NCBI RefSeq assembly: GCF_008329565.1
Contig: NZ_NPKT01000010.1
Location: 62,001-126,000 of the forward strand
Origin: Mycolicibacterium sp. P1-5
GTDB taxonomy: Bacteria; Actinomycetota; Actinomycetes; Mycobacteriales; Mycobacteriaceae
Length of the DNA stretch: 64,000 nt
Reading direction: 5' to 3'
Of the stretch, positions 16,672 through 24,081 are shown one piece after another. The translations under genes and the position numbers were made by a program. The notes under the pieces are model-generated. The model did no database searches, was not told where the DNA came from, and saw only the letters and a list, made by a program, of their open reading frames with translations. Within the stretch, counting starts at the first letter, position 1. Every line of letters starts with the position of its first letter.

Positions 16672-17601
16672 CTAGGGCTCCAGCACAACCTTGATGGCTC
16701 CGCTCCGCCGGTCGCCCGCAACCCGAAACGCCTCCGCGGCGTCGGCCAGCGGGAAGCGGTGGGTGATGACCGTGGCGGCGATCTCTGGATCCGCCGCCAA
16801 TGCGGCTGCCGCATAGACGAATTCACGACCGCCGCGCTTGCGGCCATAGCACAGCGATGCGGTCAGCGTCAGCTCCTTGAGCATCCACGGGATGCCGGGA
16901 ACCGCTCGGTCGCCGTGTGAGACACCGACTACGGCGATCCGGCCGCCCGGAACGGCACGCCGGACGCAGTCGGCCAGCGCTTCGTCGGAGCCCACTGCCT
17001 CCACGACGATGTCGTACTCCCCTTCCGGAGTCCCGGCGCCGAGGCGCTCGGCCGCTTGGCTCTGATGCGGATGACGGCCTTGCAGGTCGACATCGAGGCC
17101 CATGGCATGCGCCGCCGCGACGGCCAGGAGCCCCACGCTTCCCCCACCGATGACCAGGACACGATCGGTTACCTCGGCGCCGACCTTGCGTAATGCATGC
17201 CATGACACCGCGAGCGGTTCAACCAAGCAGGCCTCGGTCACCGGCAGGCCCTCTGGCAGCGGAACAAGGCACTCGGTCGGCACCCGGACCCGATCGGCGA
17301 GCCCGCCGTCGAACGCAACCCCGAGCAGGCCGTGCTGCGCGCTTCCCCGGCACCGTTGGGGCGCCCCGCGACGACATTGGCCGCATTCGCCGCAGCCCAC
17401 CGTCGGTTCGACGCAATACGACCGTCCATCCACCGTGCCGGCGATCTCGTGGCCGATCGTGACCGGCAGGCCGAACGACAGCATGCCGAGGTCGCTGCCG
17501 CAGATGCTGGCCGATCCGACGTCGAGGATCGGCCAGTCACCGGAGGGCTCCTCCACCTGCACGAGGGTGGGTGACCCGTGGATCGAGCGGACGGCGCGCA
17601 T
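16672..17601 (-). CDS. Zinc-dependent medium-chain alcohol dehydrogenase
   Basis: The roughly 309-residue MDR enzyme retains the catalytic zinc ligands (ICGSD, GHE) and a structural zinc loop with CGECGQCRRGAPQRC. A Rossmann motif (VLVIGGGSVGLLAVAAA) follows. Length is about 40 residues under the usual 350, mostly in the N-terminal domain, where the loop after CGSD is short. The aldehyde dehydrogenase gene stops 31 nt upstream of the start, so the pair could oxidise an alcohol through an aldehyde to an acid. Either ATG 17601 or the preceding GTG 17604 may be the start. Confidence 0.82.
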   Translation of the reverse strand: MRAVRSIHGSPTLVQVEEPSGDWPILDVGSASICGSDLGMLSFGLPVTIGHEIAGTVDGRSYCVEPTVGCGECGQCRRGAPQRCRGSAQHGLLGVAFDGGLADRVRVPTECLVPLPEGLPVTEACLVEPLAVSWHALRKVGAEVTDRVLVIGGGSVGLLAVAAAHAMGLDVDLQGRHPHQSQAAERLGAGTPEGEYDIVVEAVGSDEALADCVRRAVPGGRIAVVGVSHGDRAVPGIPWMLKELTLTASLCYGRKRGGREFVYAAAALAADPEIAATVITHRFPLADAAEAFRVAGDRRSGAIKVVLEP

Positions 17602-17635
17602 CACATGATTGTGCAGACAGCGCCGCCGCCCGCGC

Positions 17636-19024
17636 TCACGGACCCGGTGGGGACCAGTGCACCACCTTCATCGCGGTCATCTCGTCGAGCAGTTCTGGGC
17701 CGAACCCGAAACCGTTGCCGCTGGCGCGTCGCGGCTCCGACGCGCCACCGGGCGCACCACCGAACGCCGCGTTGATCTTCACGGTGCCCACCGGCAAACT
17801 GCGCCAGGCCTTTTGGGCGTGACCCATGTCGGTGGTCAACACGGTGGCCGCCAATCCGTACCGGTCATCGGCGGCCTCCACTACGGCACTGTCGAAGTCG
17901 GCGACGGTGCGGACCGGCGCGACCGGCCCGAAGGTCTCCTCGGTCATCACCAGCATGTTCGGGGTGCAGTCGGCCAGCACGGTCGGCGGATAGAACGTGC
18001 CCGCGCCCGGTCGTGGTGCACCGCCGGTGAGGATCGTCGCGCCGCCCTTCACCGCGTCTGTGACGTGGCGGTGCACGAGTTCGCGCTGCCGTTCGTCGAC
18101 CAGTGGGCCGATCCGCCCGCCCCAGGCCTCGGCCTGCGCGACCACCGCGTCGAGGAACGCATCCGCCACCGACTCGACCACGAACACCCGCTCCACCGAT
18201 ACGCATATCTGGCCGGCGTTGGCGAATGCGCCCTGCGCGGTTTGCTCAGCCGCCCAGCCGACGTCCACCCCGGCGTCGACGATCAGCGCGTCGTTACCCC
18301 CGTTTTCCAGCAGCGCCTTGGCGCCGCGCTCTGCGCACATCCGCGCGATCGCGCGACCGGTGACGCTACTGCCGACATGGACGACGACGTCGACGTCCTG
18401 GGCCCCGGCCAGCTCCGCGCCCACTGTCCCGTCGCCGTCGACGATCTGCAGCACGCCGTCCGGCAGCTGGGCCGCGATCAACTCGGCGAACCGCCGGCCG
18501 GTCGCGGGACATCGCTCACTTGGCTTGTGCACGACGGTGTTCCCGGTAACCAGCGCGGCGCCCAGCAGGCCGGCCGCGACCGCCACCGGATCATTCCACG
18601 GGGTCAGCACCGCCACGACTCCGCGCGGCTCGGGGATCATCAGGTCGGTGGCGGTCCACCGGCCCTGCAAGCTGCGACCGCCGTGCAGCGGGCCGAGCTC
18701 GGCGTACTGCACCAACGTGCCGATGCCGGCGTCGACTCCGCCGCGGGCGTCGTCGCGGGGCTTCCCGGTCTCGCGCTCATTGAGCCCGGCCAGCTCGTCG
18801 GCGACCTCCCGGACAGCGTTCGCCGCTGCGTGCAGTGCCGCGGCGCGCTCGGCGGCCGGTGTCCGCGCCCAGCCCGGCGCGGCGGCGCGGGCCCGGCGTA
18901 CCGCCTCGGCACAGCCGGCGGGTTCGGTCATGGCGAGTTCGGTGACCAGCTCGCCGGTGCGGGGATCGAGAACGTTCAGTGTCGTCGGCACGCGTCCGGG
19001 TACCCCGATGACAGTCGTCGACAC
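17636..19024 (-). CDS. NAD(P)-dependent aldehyde dehydrogenase
   Basis: The 462-residue enzyme has PWNDP (active-site Asn), HKPSERCP, LLENGGNDALIVDAG with the general-base glutamate, the nucleophile in NAGQICVSVERV, and TEETFGPVAPV. These are all features of the classical non-acylating family. GTG 19024 is chosen: the open frame continues upstream to 19279, but that part reads as Arg-rich non-protein and overlaps the divergent permease gene. It is first in an operon with the alcohol dehydrogenase. Substrate unknown. Confidence 0.85.
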   Translation of the reverse strand: MSTTVIGVPGRVPTTLNVLDPRTGELVTELAMTEPAGCAEAVRRARAAAPGWARTPAAERAAALHAAANAVREVADELAGLNERETGKPRDDARGGVDAGIGTLVQYAELGPLHGGRSLQGRWTATDLMIPEPRGVVAVLTPWNDPVAVAAGLLGAALVTGNTVVHKPSERCPATGRRFAELIAAQLPDGVLQIVDGDGTVGAELAGAQDVDVVVHVGSSVTGRAIARMCAERGAKALLENGGNDALIVDAGVDVGWAAEQTAQGAFANAGQICVSVERVFVVESVADAFLDAVVAQAEAWGGRIGPLVDERQRELVHRHVTDAVKGGATILTGGAPRPGAGTFYPPTVLADCTPNMLVMTEETFGPVAPVRTVADFDSAVVEAADDRYGLAATVLTTDMGHAQKAWRSLPVGTVKINAAFGGAPGGASEPRRASGNGFGFGPELLDEMTAMKVVHWSPPGP

Positions 19025-19080
19025 GTCCCAACCATGCAACCGCGGTACCTTGATCTGCGATCGAATGACGAGGAGTACGT

Positions 19081-20079
19081 GTGGGCGCAGTGGCGGAGGA
19101 CGCTCCCCCGGCTGGGTTCCGGCGCATTCCGCTGGAAATCCGCAAAGTCGCCACCGTCCTGGCCATCGCAATCGTGCTGGCGTCGAGCTTCGCGGCCGCC
19201 TACACCGTTGCACTCGGGCGGCCTTCCCCGCGCAACCTGCCCGTCGGCGTCGTCGGGTCGACTTCGGCCACCGCCCCATTCGTGAATGCGTTGCACAGCA
19301 ACAAGAATGAATTCGACATCCACGAATACCCGACGCGGGAAGCAGCGGTCGCCGCGATCAACCAGCAGCGCATCACCGCCGCCATCGATGCAGGAGCAAG
19401 TCCGCCGCAGTTGTTGTTGTCCAGCGCCAGTGACCCCTCGGGCACCCGCGCCCTGACCCAGCTGGACCAGACCCAGCCCGGACAATTTATCCTGCCGATC
19501 GTCGACCTGCATTCGCTGCCGCCGTCGGACCCGGCCGGGCTGGCCACGTTCTATCTCGTCATCGCGGCCACGATATTGGGCTTCATCACGATGTTTCAGC
19601 TGCGGGCCAACGTCAAGACGCTCACCCTGCGGCGCTGGCTGCTGTGCATGCTGGTGCTCGCCGTTCTCGGCGGAGCCGCGTTGGCGGTGGTCACCGGTCC
19701 GGTGCTCAAGGCGCTCAACACACCGTTCCCCCAGCTTTGGCTGCTGATCTCGCTGCAGATCGCGGTCGCCGCCGCGTTCAACTCGACCATGTTGGTGCTG
19801 ATCCAGCGGTGGGCCATCATCCCGACCTGGCTGGTCTTCATCCTGCTGGGCAACACGTCGTCGGGAGGGGCGGTGTCGGCGTCGCTGCTGCCGCAGCCGT
19901 TCGCGTTCCTCAACCACGCGCTGCCCAGCGGTGCGGCGGTGTCAGCGATCCACGCGGCGACGTACTTCCCACACAATCAGCGACCACTGCCGATCCTCGT
20001 GCTCGGCCTCTGGCTGGTGATCAGCCTGGGCGCGCTGATCGTCGCTTCGCGCACACTTCGCCGCTCGCCGGCGGAGTGA
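19081..20079 (+). CDS. ABC-2 exporter-like membrane protein
   Basis: The 332-residue protein has one N-terminal membrane helix (about 21-45), a soluble extracytoplasmic domain (46-160, including GVVGSTSATAPFVNAL) and about five further helices. This is the half-size layout of ABC-2/YhgE-type permease-like proteins. No ATPase gene is adjacent, so an energised transporter cannot be assembled from this locus alone. A GAGGAG ribosome site 5 nt before GTG 19081 fixes the start. It is divergent from the aldehyde dehydrogenase. Confidence 0.7.
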   Translation: MGAVAEDAPPAGFRRIPLEIRKVATVLAIAIVLASSFAAAYTVALGRPSPRNLPVGVVGSTSATAPFVNALHSNKNEFDIHEYPTREAAVAAINQQRITAAIDAGASPPQLLLSSASDPSGTRALTQLDQTQPGQFILPIVDLHSLPPSDPAGLATFYLVIAATILGFITMFQLRANVKTLTLRRWLLCMLVLAVLGGAALAVVTGPVLKALNTPFPQLWLLISLQIAVAAAFNSTMLVLIQRWAIIPTWLVFILLGNTSSGGAVSASLLPQPFAFLNHALPSGAAVSAIHAATYFPHNQRPLPILVLGLWLVISLGALIVASRTLRRSPAE

Positions 20080-20084
20080 CGATC

Positions 20085-20090
20085 TACGCT
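20085..20090 (+). promoter_or_regulatory. -10 box TACGCT of a leaderless MOSC-protein transcript
   Basis: TACGCT is followed by GAGTGA and GTG 20097. The box begins 6 bp after the end of the preceding gene, so the MOSC gene may be transcribed independently. Confidence 0.55.
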
Positions 20091-20096
20091 GAGTGA

Positions 20097-21077
20097 GTGA
20101 TTACTGTCGGCCGCATCACTTCCATCTGGCGCTATCCGGTGAAGTCGATGCAGGGCGAGCGCGTGGCCGAGGCCGCGATCGGCGAGCTGGGCCTGCACGC
20201 TGACCGCACCTGGGCTGTGCGCGACGTCGAACTCAACGCAACCACCAGCGCCAAACGACTGCCCGGCCTGCTGTTGTTGACGGCGCGCTACGCGCAGGCA
20301 CCAGGGCCGGACGCCGGGCCGGGACGTGCCCCCGAGGTGCTGATCGGGTTCCCCGACGGCACTGAAGTATCCAGCTCGGATCCCGATGTGCACCAGACAC
20401 TCTCGCGATATCTCGACCGCGACGTCGAGCTTCGGCCGCTGCCGCCGCTCGACCGCCGCGACCAATACCGCGGCCCCATGGCCACCAAGACCGATTTGCG
20501 CACGATCTTCGGTCTCGAGGACGACGACCCGCTGCCCGACCTGTCGATGTTCCCGGTGCGCAAGCTCGCCGAGATCAGCCGCTACGCCACGCCGGTCGGC
20601 AGCTATGTAGACGCCTACCCGGTCCACATCATCACCGAACAGAGCCTGGCCACCCTCGGATCGCTGGCTCCCGATTCGGATTTCGACGTCCGGCGGTTCC
20701 GCCCGACGATCGTCGTCGACTCCCCCAGCACGGCGGCCCATCCGGAATGGGATTGGTGTGGCGGACGACTGCACTCCTCGCATGCCGAGCTGCAGCCGCT
20801 GATCCCCACCATCCGCTGCGTGATGCCCTCGCACGAGCAGCCCGAGCTCAAGCGCGACAAGGAGATCACCCGCACCATTGCCGCACACACCCGCCGCTGC
20901 TTCGGCGTCTACGGCAATGTCACGCGTGCCGGCCGGCTCGCTGAAGGCGATGTGCTGCAATTGAATCCGCCGAATCGAACGGCGCTGAGCACAACCGCCG
21001 GCTCAGGTGCGGCGGCAGTGAAGCGGGCCGTCATGCGCGCGGTGTCCGCGGCCATGCCAAGCGGGAAGAGAGGTTGA
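20097..21077 (+). CDS. MOSC-domain protein (molybdenum cofactor-binding fold)
   Basis: The 326-residue protein has an N-terminal MOSC beta-barrel (SIWRYPVKSMQGE, residues 9-21) and the MOSC core with FDVRRFRPTIVVD (196-208) and a conserved cysteine C241 (IRCVMPSH), which can ligate molybdenum in this family. Members such as mARC or YiiM/YcbX reduce N-hydroxylated bases. No redox partner domain is present at the C-terminus. It is followed after 2 nt by a small membrane protein. Confidence 0.85.
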   Translation: MITVGRITSIWRYPVKSMQGERVAEAAIGELGLHADRTWAVRDVELNATTSAKRLPGLLLLTARYAQAPGPDAGPGRAPEVLIGFPDGTEVSSSDPDVHQTLSRYLDRDVELRPLPPLDRRDQYRGPMATKTDLRTIFGLEDDDPLPDLSMFPVRKLAEISRYATPVGSYVDAYPVHIITEQSLATLGSLAPDSDFDVRRFRPTIVVDSPSTAAHPEWDWCGGRLHSSHAELQPLIPTIRCVMPSHEQPELKRDKEITRTIAAHTRRCFGVYGNVTRAGRLAEGDVLQLNPPNRTALSTTAGSGAAAVKRAVMRAVSAAMPSGKRG

Positions 21078-21079
21078 CC

Positions 21080-21265
21080 ATGCGTCATGTCATCGGTGGT
21101 CTCGGCGTGCTTGTCGCCCTGTTCGGATTGTTGTTCACGCTCCAAGGCTTCGGAGCGGTTCAAGGCAGCCCGATGAGCAACACCACGACGTGGTCGGTGC
21201 TGGGTCCCATCGTGGTCTTGGTCGGCCTGTTCCTTGCCTTCGTGGTTTGGCGACCACGCCGTTGA
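21080..21265 (+). CDS. Small two-helix membrane protein
   Basis: This 61-residue protein (MRHVIGGLGVLVALFGLLF...) consists almost wholly of two hydrophobic helices separated by a short polar turn (GSPMSNTTTW) and ends WRPRR. An AGAGAGG ribosome site precedes ATG 21080. It lies 2 nt after the MOSC gene and is probably co-transcribed. Family and function not recognised. Confidence 0.6.
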   Translation: MRHVIGGLGVLVALFGLLFTLQGFGAVQGSPMSNTTTWSVLGPIVVLVGLFLAFVVWRPRR

Positions 21266-21307
21266 GCGGCGCGTCTACCGGACGATGGTGACGGTGGTTC
21301 GCCTTGC

Positions 21308-22264
21308 TTACAGAAGTTCGCGGGCGGTCTGCAACCGCTCGCGCCACCACGCGATGCGATCGGCGTCGTCGACGGCGAAGTCCGCGACGCGGCGCGGGTC
21401 GGGTGCAGGGGCAGATGGAGCCACAGGCAGGAAACCGTCGTCGGAAATCAACACGCGCCCGGCGGGAACGATGTCACCGGCCAGCGTCGCCGCGGTGCCC
21501 AGCCCGCTGGCGAACGGGAGCTCGGGCAGCGCCCCGGCCAACGCCAGGCCGCTGGCCAGCCCCATGCTGGTCCGTCCGGCTCCCGACACCACAACCGGAA
21601 GCTCACACTTCTCGGCGAACCGGAGAGCCCGACGTACTCCGCCAAGCGAGGCGACGTCGAGGACCAGGATGTCGGCGACCTCAGACAACGCCAACCCGTC
21701 ACTTCCGAGGTCGGATACGTCAGCCGCAACCCGCACGTCGACCTGGCGGCGCACGATGGCCAGCTCACCCGCGCTCGCGCATGGCTGCTGGACGAACTCC
21801 AGACCACCGGCCGCCGCGTCCAACCGCGGGATCACTGCAGCGGCAGTCTCGGCGTCCCACGCTTCGGCGACCACGCAGCGGACCGCCCCGTCCGGTCCGA
21901 GCGCCGCGCGTACCGCCTCGAGTCGCGCGGCATCGTCGGGCTGACCGGTGACCACCACGTCAGCCGCCCGGCAGCCGCTCTCGGCAGCGATCGCACCCGC
22001 CTGCTCGGCGTTCACCGCGGGTACCGCCACGGCCACTGCCACCCGGCCGCGGATCGGGTCGGGCCAACCGACGGTGCCGCCTTCGATGGCTGAGGTCAGC
22101 CATCGGGCCGCCGCGAGATCACTACTGCTGCGGGGTGGGCAGAACTCACCCCACCCTTGCGGACCCTCGACGAGCATTCCCTCGCAGCCGCCGAAGCCGC
22201 GATAGCCGTCGCGGGCCGGGATCGCGAAAACCGGTGCGCCGCCGAAGTCGATCAGTGCCTTCAT
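21308..22264 (-). CDS. MenC-like enolase-superfamily protein lacking catalytic residues
   Basis: The 318-residue protein aligns by eye along its length with actinobacterial o-succinylbenzoate synthase (GPQGWGEF, QQPCA, LPVVVSGAGRTSMGLASGLALAGALPEL, GLGT). However, the KxK pair is VVVT (in DVVVTGQ), the metal aspartate region DANGG is VAEAWD, LEQP is VQQP, ADES is ADVS, and the second lysine (VLKV) is D in VLDV. All the expected base and metal-binding residues are therefore changed. It is probably not a working synthase and may be structural, regulatory or of different activity. It follows the MTHFR-like gene by 9 nt in one operon. Confidence 0.75.
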   Translation of the reverse strand: MKALIDFGGAPVFAIPARDGYRGFGGCEGMLVEGPQGWGEFCPPRSSSDLAAARWLTSAIEGGTVGWPDPIRGRVAVAVAVPAVNAEQAGAIAAESGCRAADVVVTGQPDDAARLEAVRAALGPDGAVRCVVAEAWDAETAAAVIPRLDAAAGGLEFVQQPCASAGELAIVRRQVDVRVAADVSDLGSDGLALSEVADILVLDVASLGGVRRALRFAEKCELPVVVSGAGRTSMGLASGLALAGALPELPFASGLGTAATLAGDIVPAGRVLISDDGFLPVAPSAPAPDPRRVADFAVDDADRIAWWRERLQTARELL

Positions 22265-22273
22265 TTGCGGCGC

Positions 22274-23161
22274 TCAGGAGGCGGCCGGCGACCAGTAGGC
22301 CAGCATCTCCGCGAAAGTGTCGAAGGCCGGACGGGACATGCCGTAGGTGGCTTCGAAGTGGATGCTCAAGGGAAACCCGAGGTCGGCAACGCCGTCGACG
22401 ACGCGCTTGTAGAGGTCGACCAGCAGCTGCCGCTTGACGGCCGGGTCGCTCTCGGCGAGCGAGCGCACGAAGTCCTGTTCAGCCTCGACGGCGGCATTGC
22501 CCGGGTCCTGGATCAGCCAGTTGATCAGGCCGATCCGGGTCTCGACCTTCGGCACGAACCCGAAGGACAGCAGGATCTCCGGGCGGTAGTCGGTGCTCGC
22601 GGCGAACTCGGTCAAGAAGCCGACGATCGCGTCGGAGTAGAGCAGCTGCGTCATGCCGTACGTGGCGCCCCGGCCGCACTTGAAACCGAACCGGCCGGCT
22701 TCCTCGGCTCGGGTCGGAATCAGGATCGCGCCTCGATTCGGGACGAGTTCGGAAAAGATCGTCAACGCGTCGGTTGGTGCCACGCCGACGCCTTCGCCAT
22801 CGTTCATGGTCCGCGGAACACCAACGAAGGCAACACCTTCCATGCCGGCGTCGAGCAGAGCGGTCAGTCGGCTGACCAGTGTCGGCTCGTCCATGAAAGC
22901 CGTCACCTGGGTGCACAAGCCGCGGACACCGGGTAATTCCGGAGAGATGCGCGACCAGTAGTCCAGGACATCCAGCTTGGGCTTCATCTCGATCGGACGG
23001 TCACTGTCCTCTTCGATCATCCCGGGGATCATCACGTGCCCGATCCGAAGGCCGGTCTCGGCCGACAGCTGCACGACCTTGCGCGCCTCCTCCAACATCT
23101 CGTCCGGGGTGCGGTCGGTGTTGGGCGGCACGAGTTCGAGCGCGACGGTGTTGAGGGGCAC
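22274..23161 (-). CDS. Mycobacterial-type (non-canonical) methylenetetrahydrofolate reductase
   Basis: The 295-residue protein starts VPLNTVALELVPPNTD and contains GHVMIPGMIEED, LCTQVTAFMDEP, GVPRTMNDGEG, CGRGATYGMTQLLYSDA and HFEATYGMS. From memory this matches M. tuberculosis Rv2172c, a monomeric flavin-less MTHFR supplying 5-methyl-THF for methionine synthesis. GTG 23161 has an AGGAG site 8 nt upstream; the longer frame upstream is not protein-like. It heads an operon with the MenC-like gene. A homocysteine methyltransferase is encoded elsewhere in the window (34941-35873). Confidence 0.82.
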   Translation of the reverse strand: MPLNTVALELVPPNTDRTPDEMLEEARKVVQLSAETGLRIGHVMIPGMIEEDSDRPIEMKPKLDVLDYWSRISPELPGVRGLCTQVTAFMDEPTLVSRLTALLDAGMEGVAFVGVPRTMNDGEGVGVAPTDALTIFSELVPNRGAILIPTRAEEAGRFGFKCGRGATYGMTQLLYSDAIVGFLTEFAASTDYRPEILLSFGFVPKVETRIGLINWLIQDPGNAAVEAEQDFVRSLAESDPAVKRQLLVDLYKRVVDGVADLGFPLSIHFEATYGMSRPAFDTFAEMLAYWSPAAS

Positions 23162-23279
23162 GAAACTGCTCCTGACGAGACGACTGGTTCCGGGGTGCGG
23201 TTCGGGTTGGCCGCCGGACGCGATCCGCCGATCACCATACAGATAGCCCGGTCGCGGCCTTAATTCGCCCGAAACGCGG

Positions 23280-23285
23280 TAGCTT
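23280..23285 (+). promoter_or_regulatory. -10 box TAGCTT of a leaderless lipoprotein transcript
   Basis: TAGCTT is followed by TCTCCG and GTG 23292, with no ribosome site. It lies in the gap divergent from the MTHFR-like gene. Confidence 0.55.
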
Positions 23286-23291
23286 TCTCCG

Positions 23292-23522
23292 GTGCAGGAT
23301 CGGAGTCGACGGATCTGGCTGGCGGCGCTGGCCGGCATCGGCGTCGTCGCGTTCACGGCGTGCGGGTCCGAGGACAGCGCGCCGGTTCGCACGCCCTCGA
23401 GCGCCTCGGTACAGCCCACCAGCAAGGCCACAATTCCGGGACCCAACAGCTTCAGCCCGGCGCCGATCCCGCCGCTGAGCCCAACAGCCCATCCGGGTAA
23501 TGCGCCCACCCAACAACCCTGA
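23292..23522 (+). CDS. Small proline-rich putative lipoprotein
   Basis: The 76-residue product has a basic start (MQDRSRR), a hydrophobic core and AFTACGS, an acceptable though not ideal lipobox (cysteine at residue 24). The mature part is rich in Ser, Pro and Thr (TPSSASVQPTSKATIPG) and looks unstructured. Export and lipid anchoring are inferred. Function unknown. The leaderless -10 box supports the start. Confidence 0.55.
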   Translation: MQDRSRRIWLAALAGIGVVAFTACGSEDSAPVRTPSSASVQPTSKATIPGPNSFSPAPIPPLSPTAHPGNAPTQQP

Positions 23523-23554
23523 CCTGGGCCGTGGAATTCATCTGCGATGCACTC

Positions 23555-23588
23555 TTGACTGATTCCAGAAAAGAGACGACTATCAAAA
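23555..23588 (+). promoter_or_regulatory. furA promoter and FurA-binding AT-rich region
   Basis: TTGACT (23555-23560), GATTCCAGAAAAG and ACTATC directly before GTG 23590 closely resemble, from memory, the AT-rich FurA operator of M. tuberculosis, where FurA represses its own furA-katG operon. A GACTAT -10-like box follows TTGACT after 17 bp, placing transcription at or near the start codon. Confidence 0.65.
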
Positions 23589-23589
23589 C

Positions 23590-24045
23590 GTGACCTCCGT
23601 CTCGGACCTTTCCGACCAGCTGCGGGCAGCGCAGCTGCGGGCAGCGCAGCTGCGGGTCACCCGCCCCCGGATCGCGGTGCTCGACGCCGTGCATTCGCAC
23701 CCGCACGCCGATACCGACACCATCTTCGGAGCCGTTCGCACCGGCCTGCCGGACGTTTCTCGACAAGCGGTCTACGACGTCCTGCACGCGCTGACCGCCG
23801 CCGGGCTGGTGCGGCGCATCCAGCCGTCCGGCTCGGTGGCCCGCTACGAGGCGCGCGTCGGCGACAATCACCACCACATGGTGTGCCGATCGTGCGGTGT
23901 CATCGGCGACGTCGACTGCGCCGTCGGCGACGCGCCGTGTTTGACGCCTTCTGAGCACAACGGTTTCGTGTTGGACGAAGCCGAGGTCATCTACTGGGGG
24001 CTGTGTCCCGACTGCTCACCGAATGAACCTTCTGCGATCACATAA
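23590..24045 (+). CDS. furA: Ferric-uptake-family regulator FurA
   Basis: The 151-residue protein has the Fur winged helix (RPRIAVLDAVHSHPHADTDTIFGAV, SRQAVYDVLHAL), the metal-binding HHHMVCRSCG segment and C-terminal CPDC. It is nearly superimposable on M. tuberculosis FurA, a redox- and metal-responsive repressor of katG. The N-terminus carries extra copies of a QLRAA unit from a 15-bp DNA tandem repeat. katG follows after 36 nt, the classic arrangement. Confidence 0.95.
   Translation: MTSVSDLSDQLRAAQLRAAQLRVTRPRIAVLDAVHSHPHADTDTIFGAVRTGLPDVSRQAVYDVLHALTAAGLVRRIQPSGSVARYEARVGDNHHHMVCRSCGVIGDVDCAVGDAPCLTPSEHNGFVLDEAEVIYWGLCPDCSPNEPSAIT
23617..23656 (+). repeat. 15-bp in-frame tandem repeat in furA
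   Basis: Two perfect copies of CAGCTGCGGGCAGCG (23617-23631 and 23632-23646) and a 10-bp partial third copy encode QLRAA-QLRAA-QLR just before the DNA-binding RPR segment. The frame is kept because the unit is 15 bp. Confidence 0.9.
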
Positions 24046-24081
24046 GTGATCACAGCCCAATCAGATATGAAAGGGAAATCA

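Noticed and set aside
21308..22264. Calling this gene menC (o-succinylbenzoate synthase)
   Set aside because: Overall similarity is clear but none of the catalytic or metal-binding residues is retained, so the enzyme name would mislead.
22162..23509. Reading the MTHFR-like protein from 23509 as a 411-residue enzyme
   Set aside because: The first 116 residues are not protein-like, overlap the divergent lipoprotein gene, and lie upstream of a good ribosome site at GTG 23161.
23617..23656. A CRISPR-like or regulatory repeat
   Set aside because: The units are contiguous, 15 bp long, in frame within furA and without spacers; this is a coding tandem duplication.
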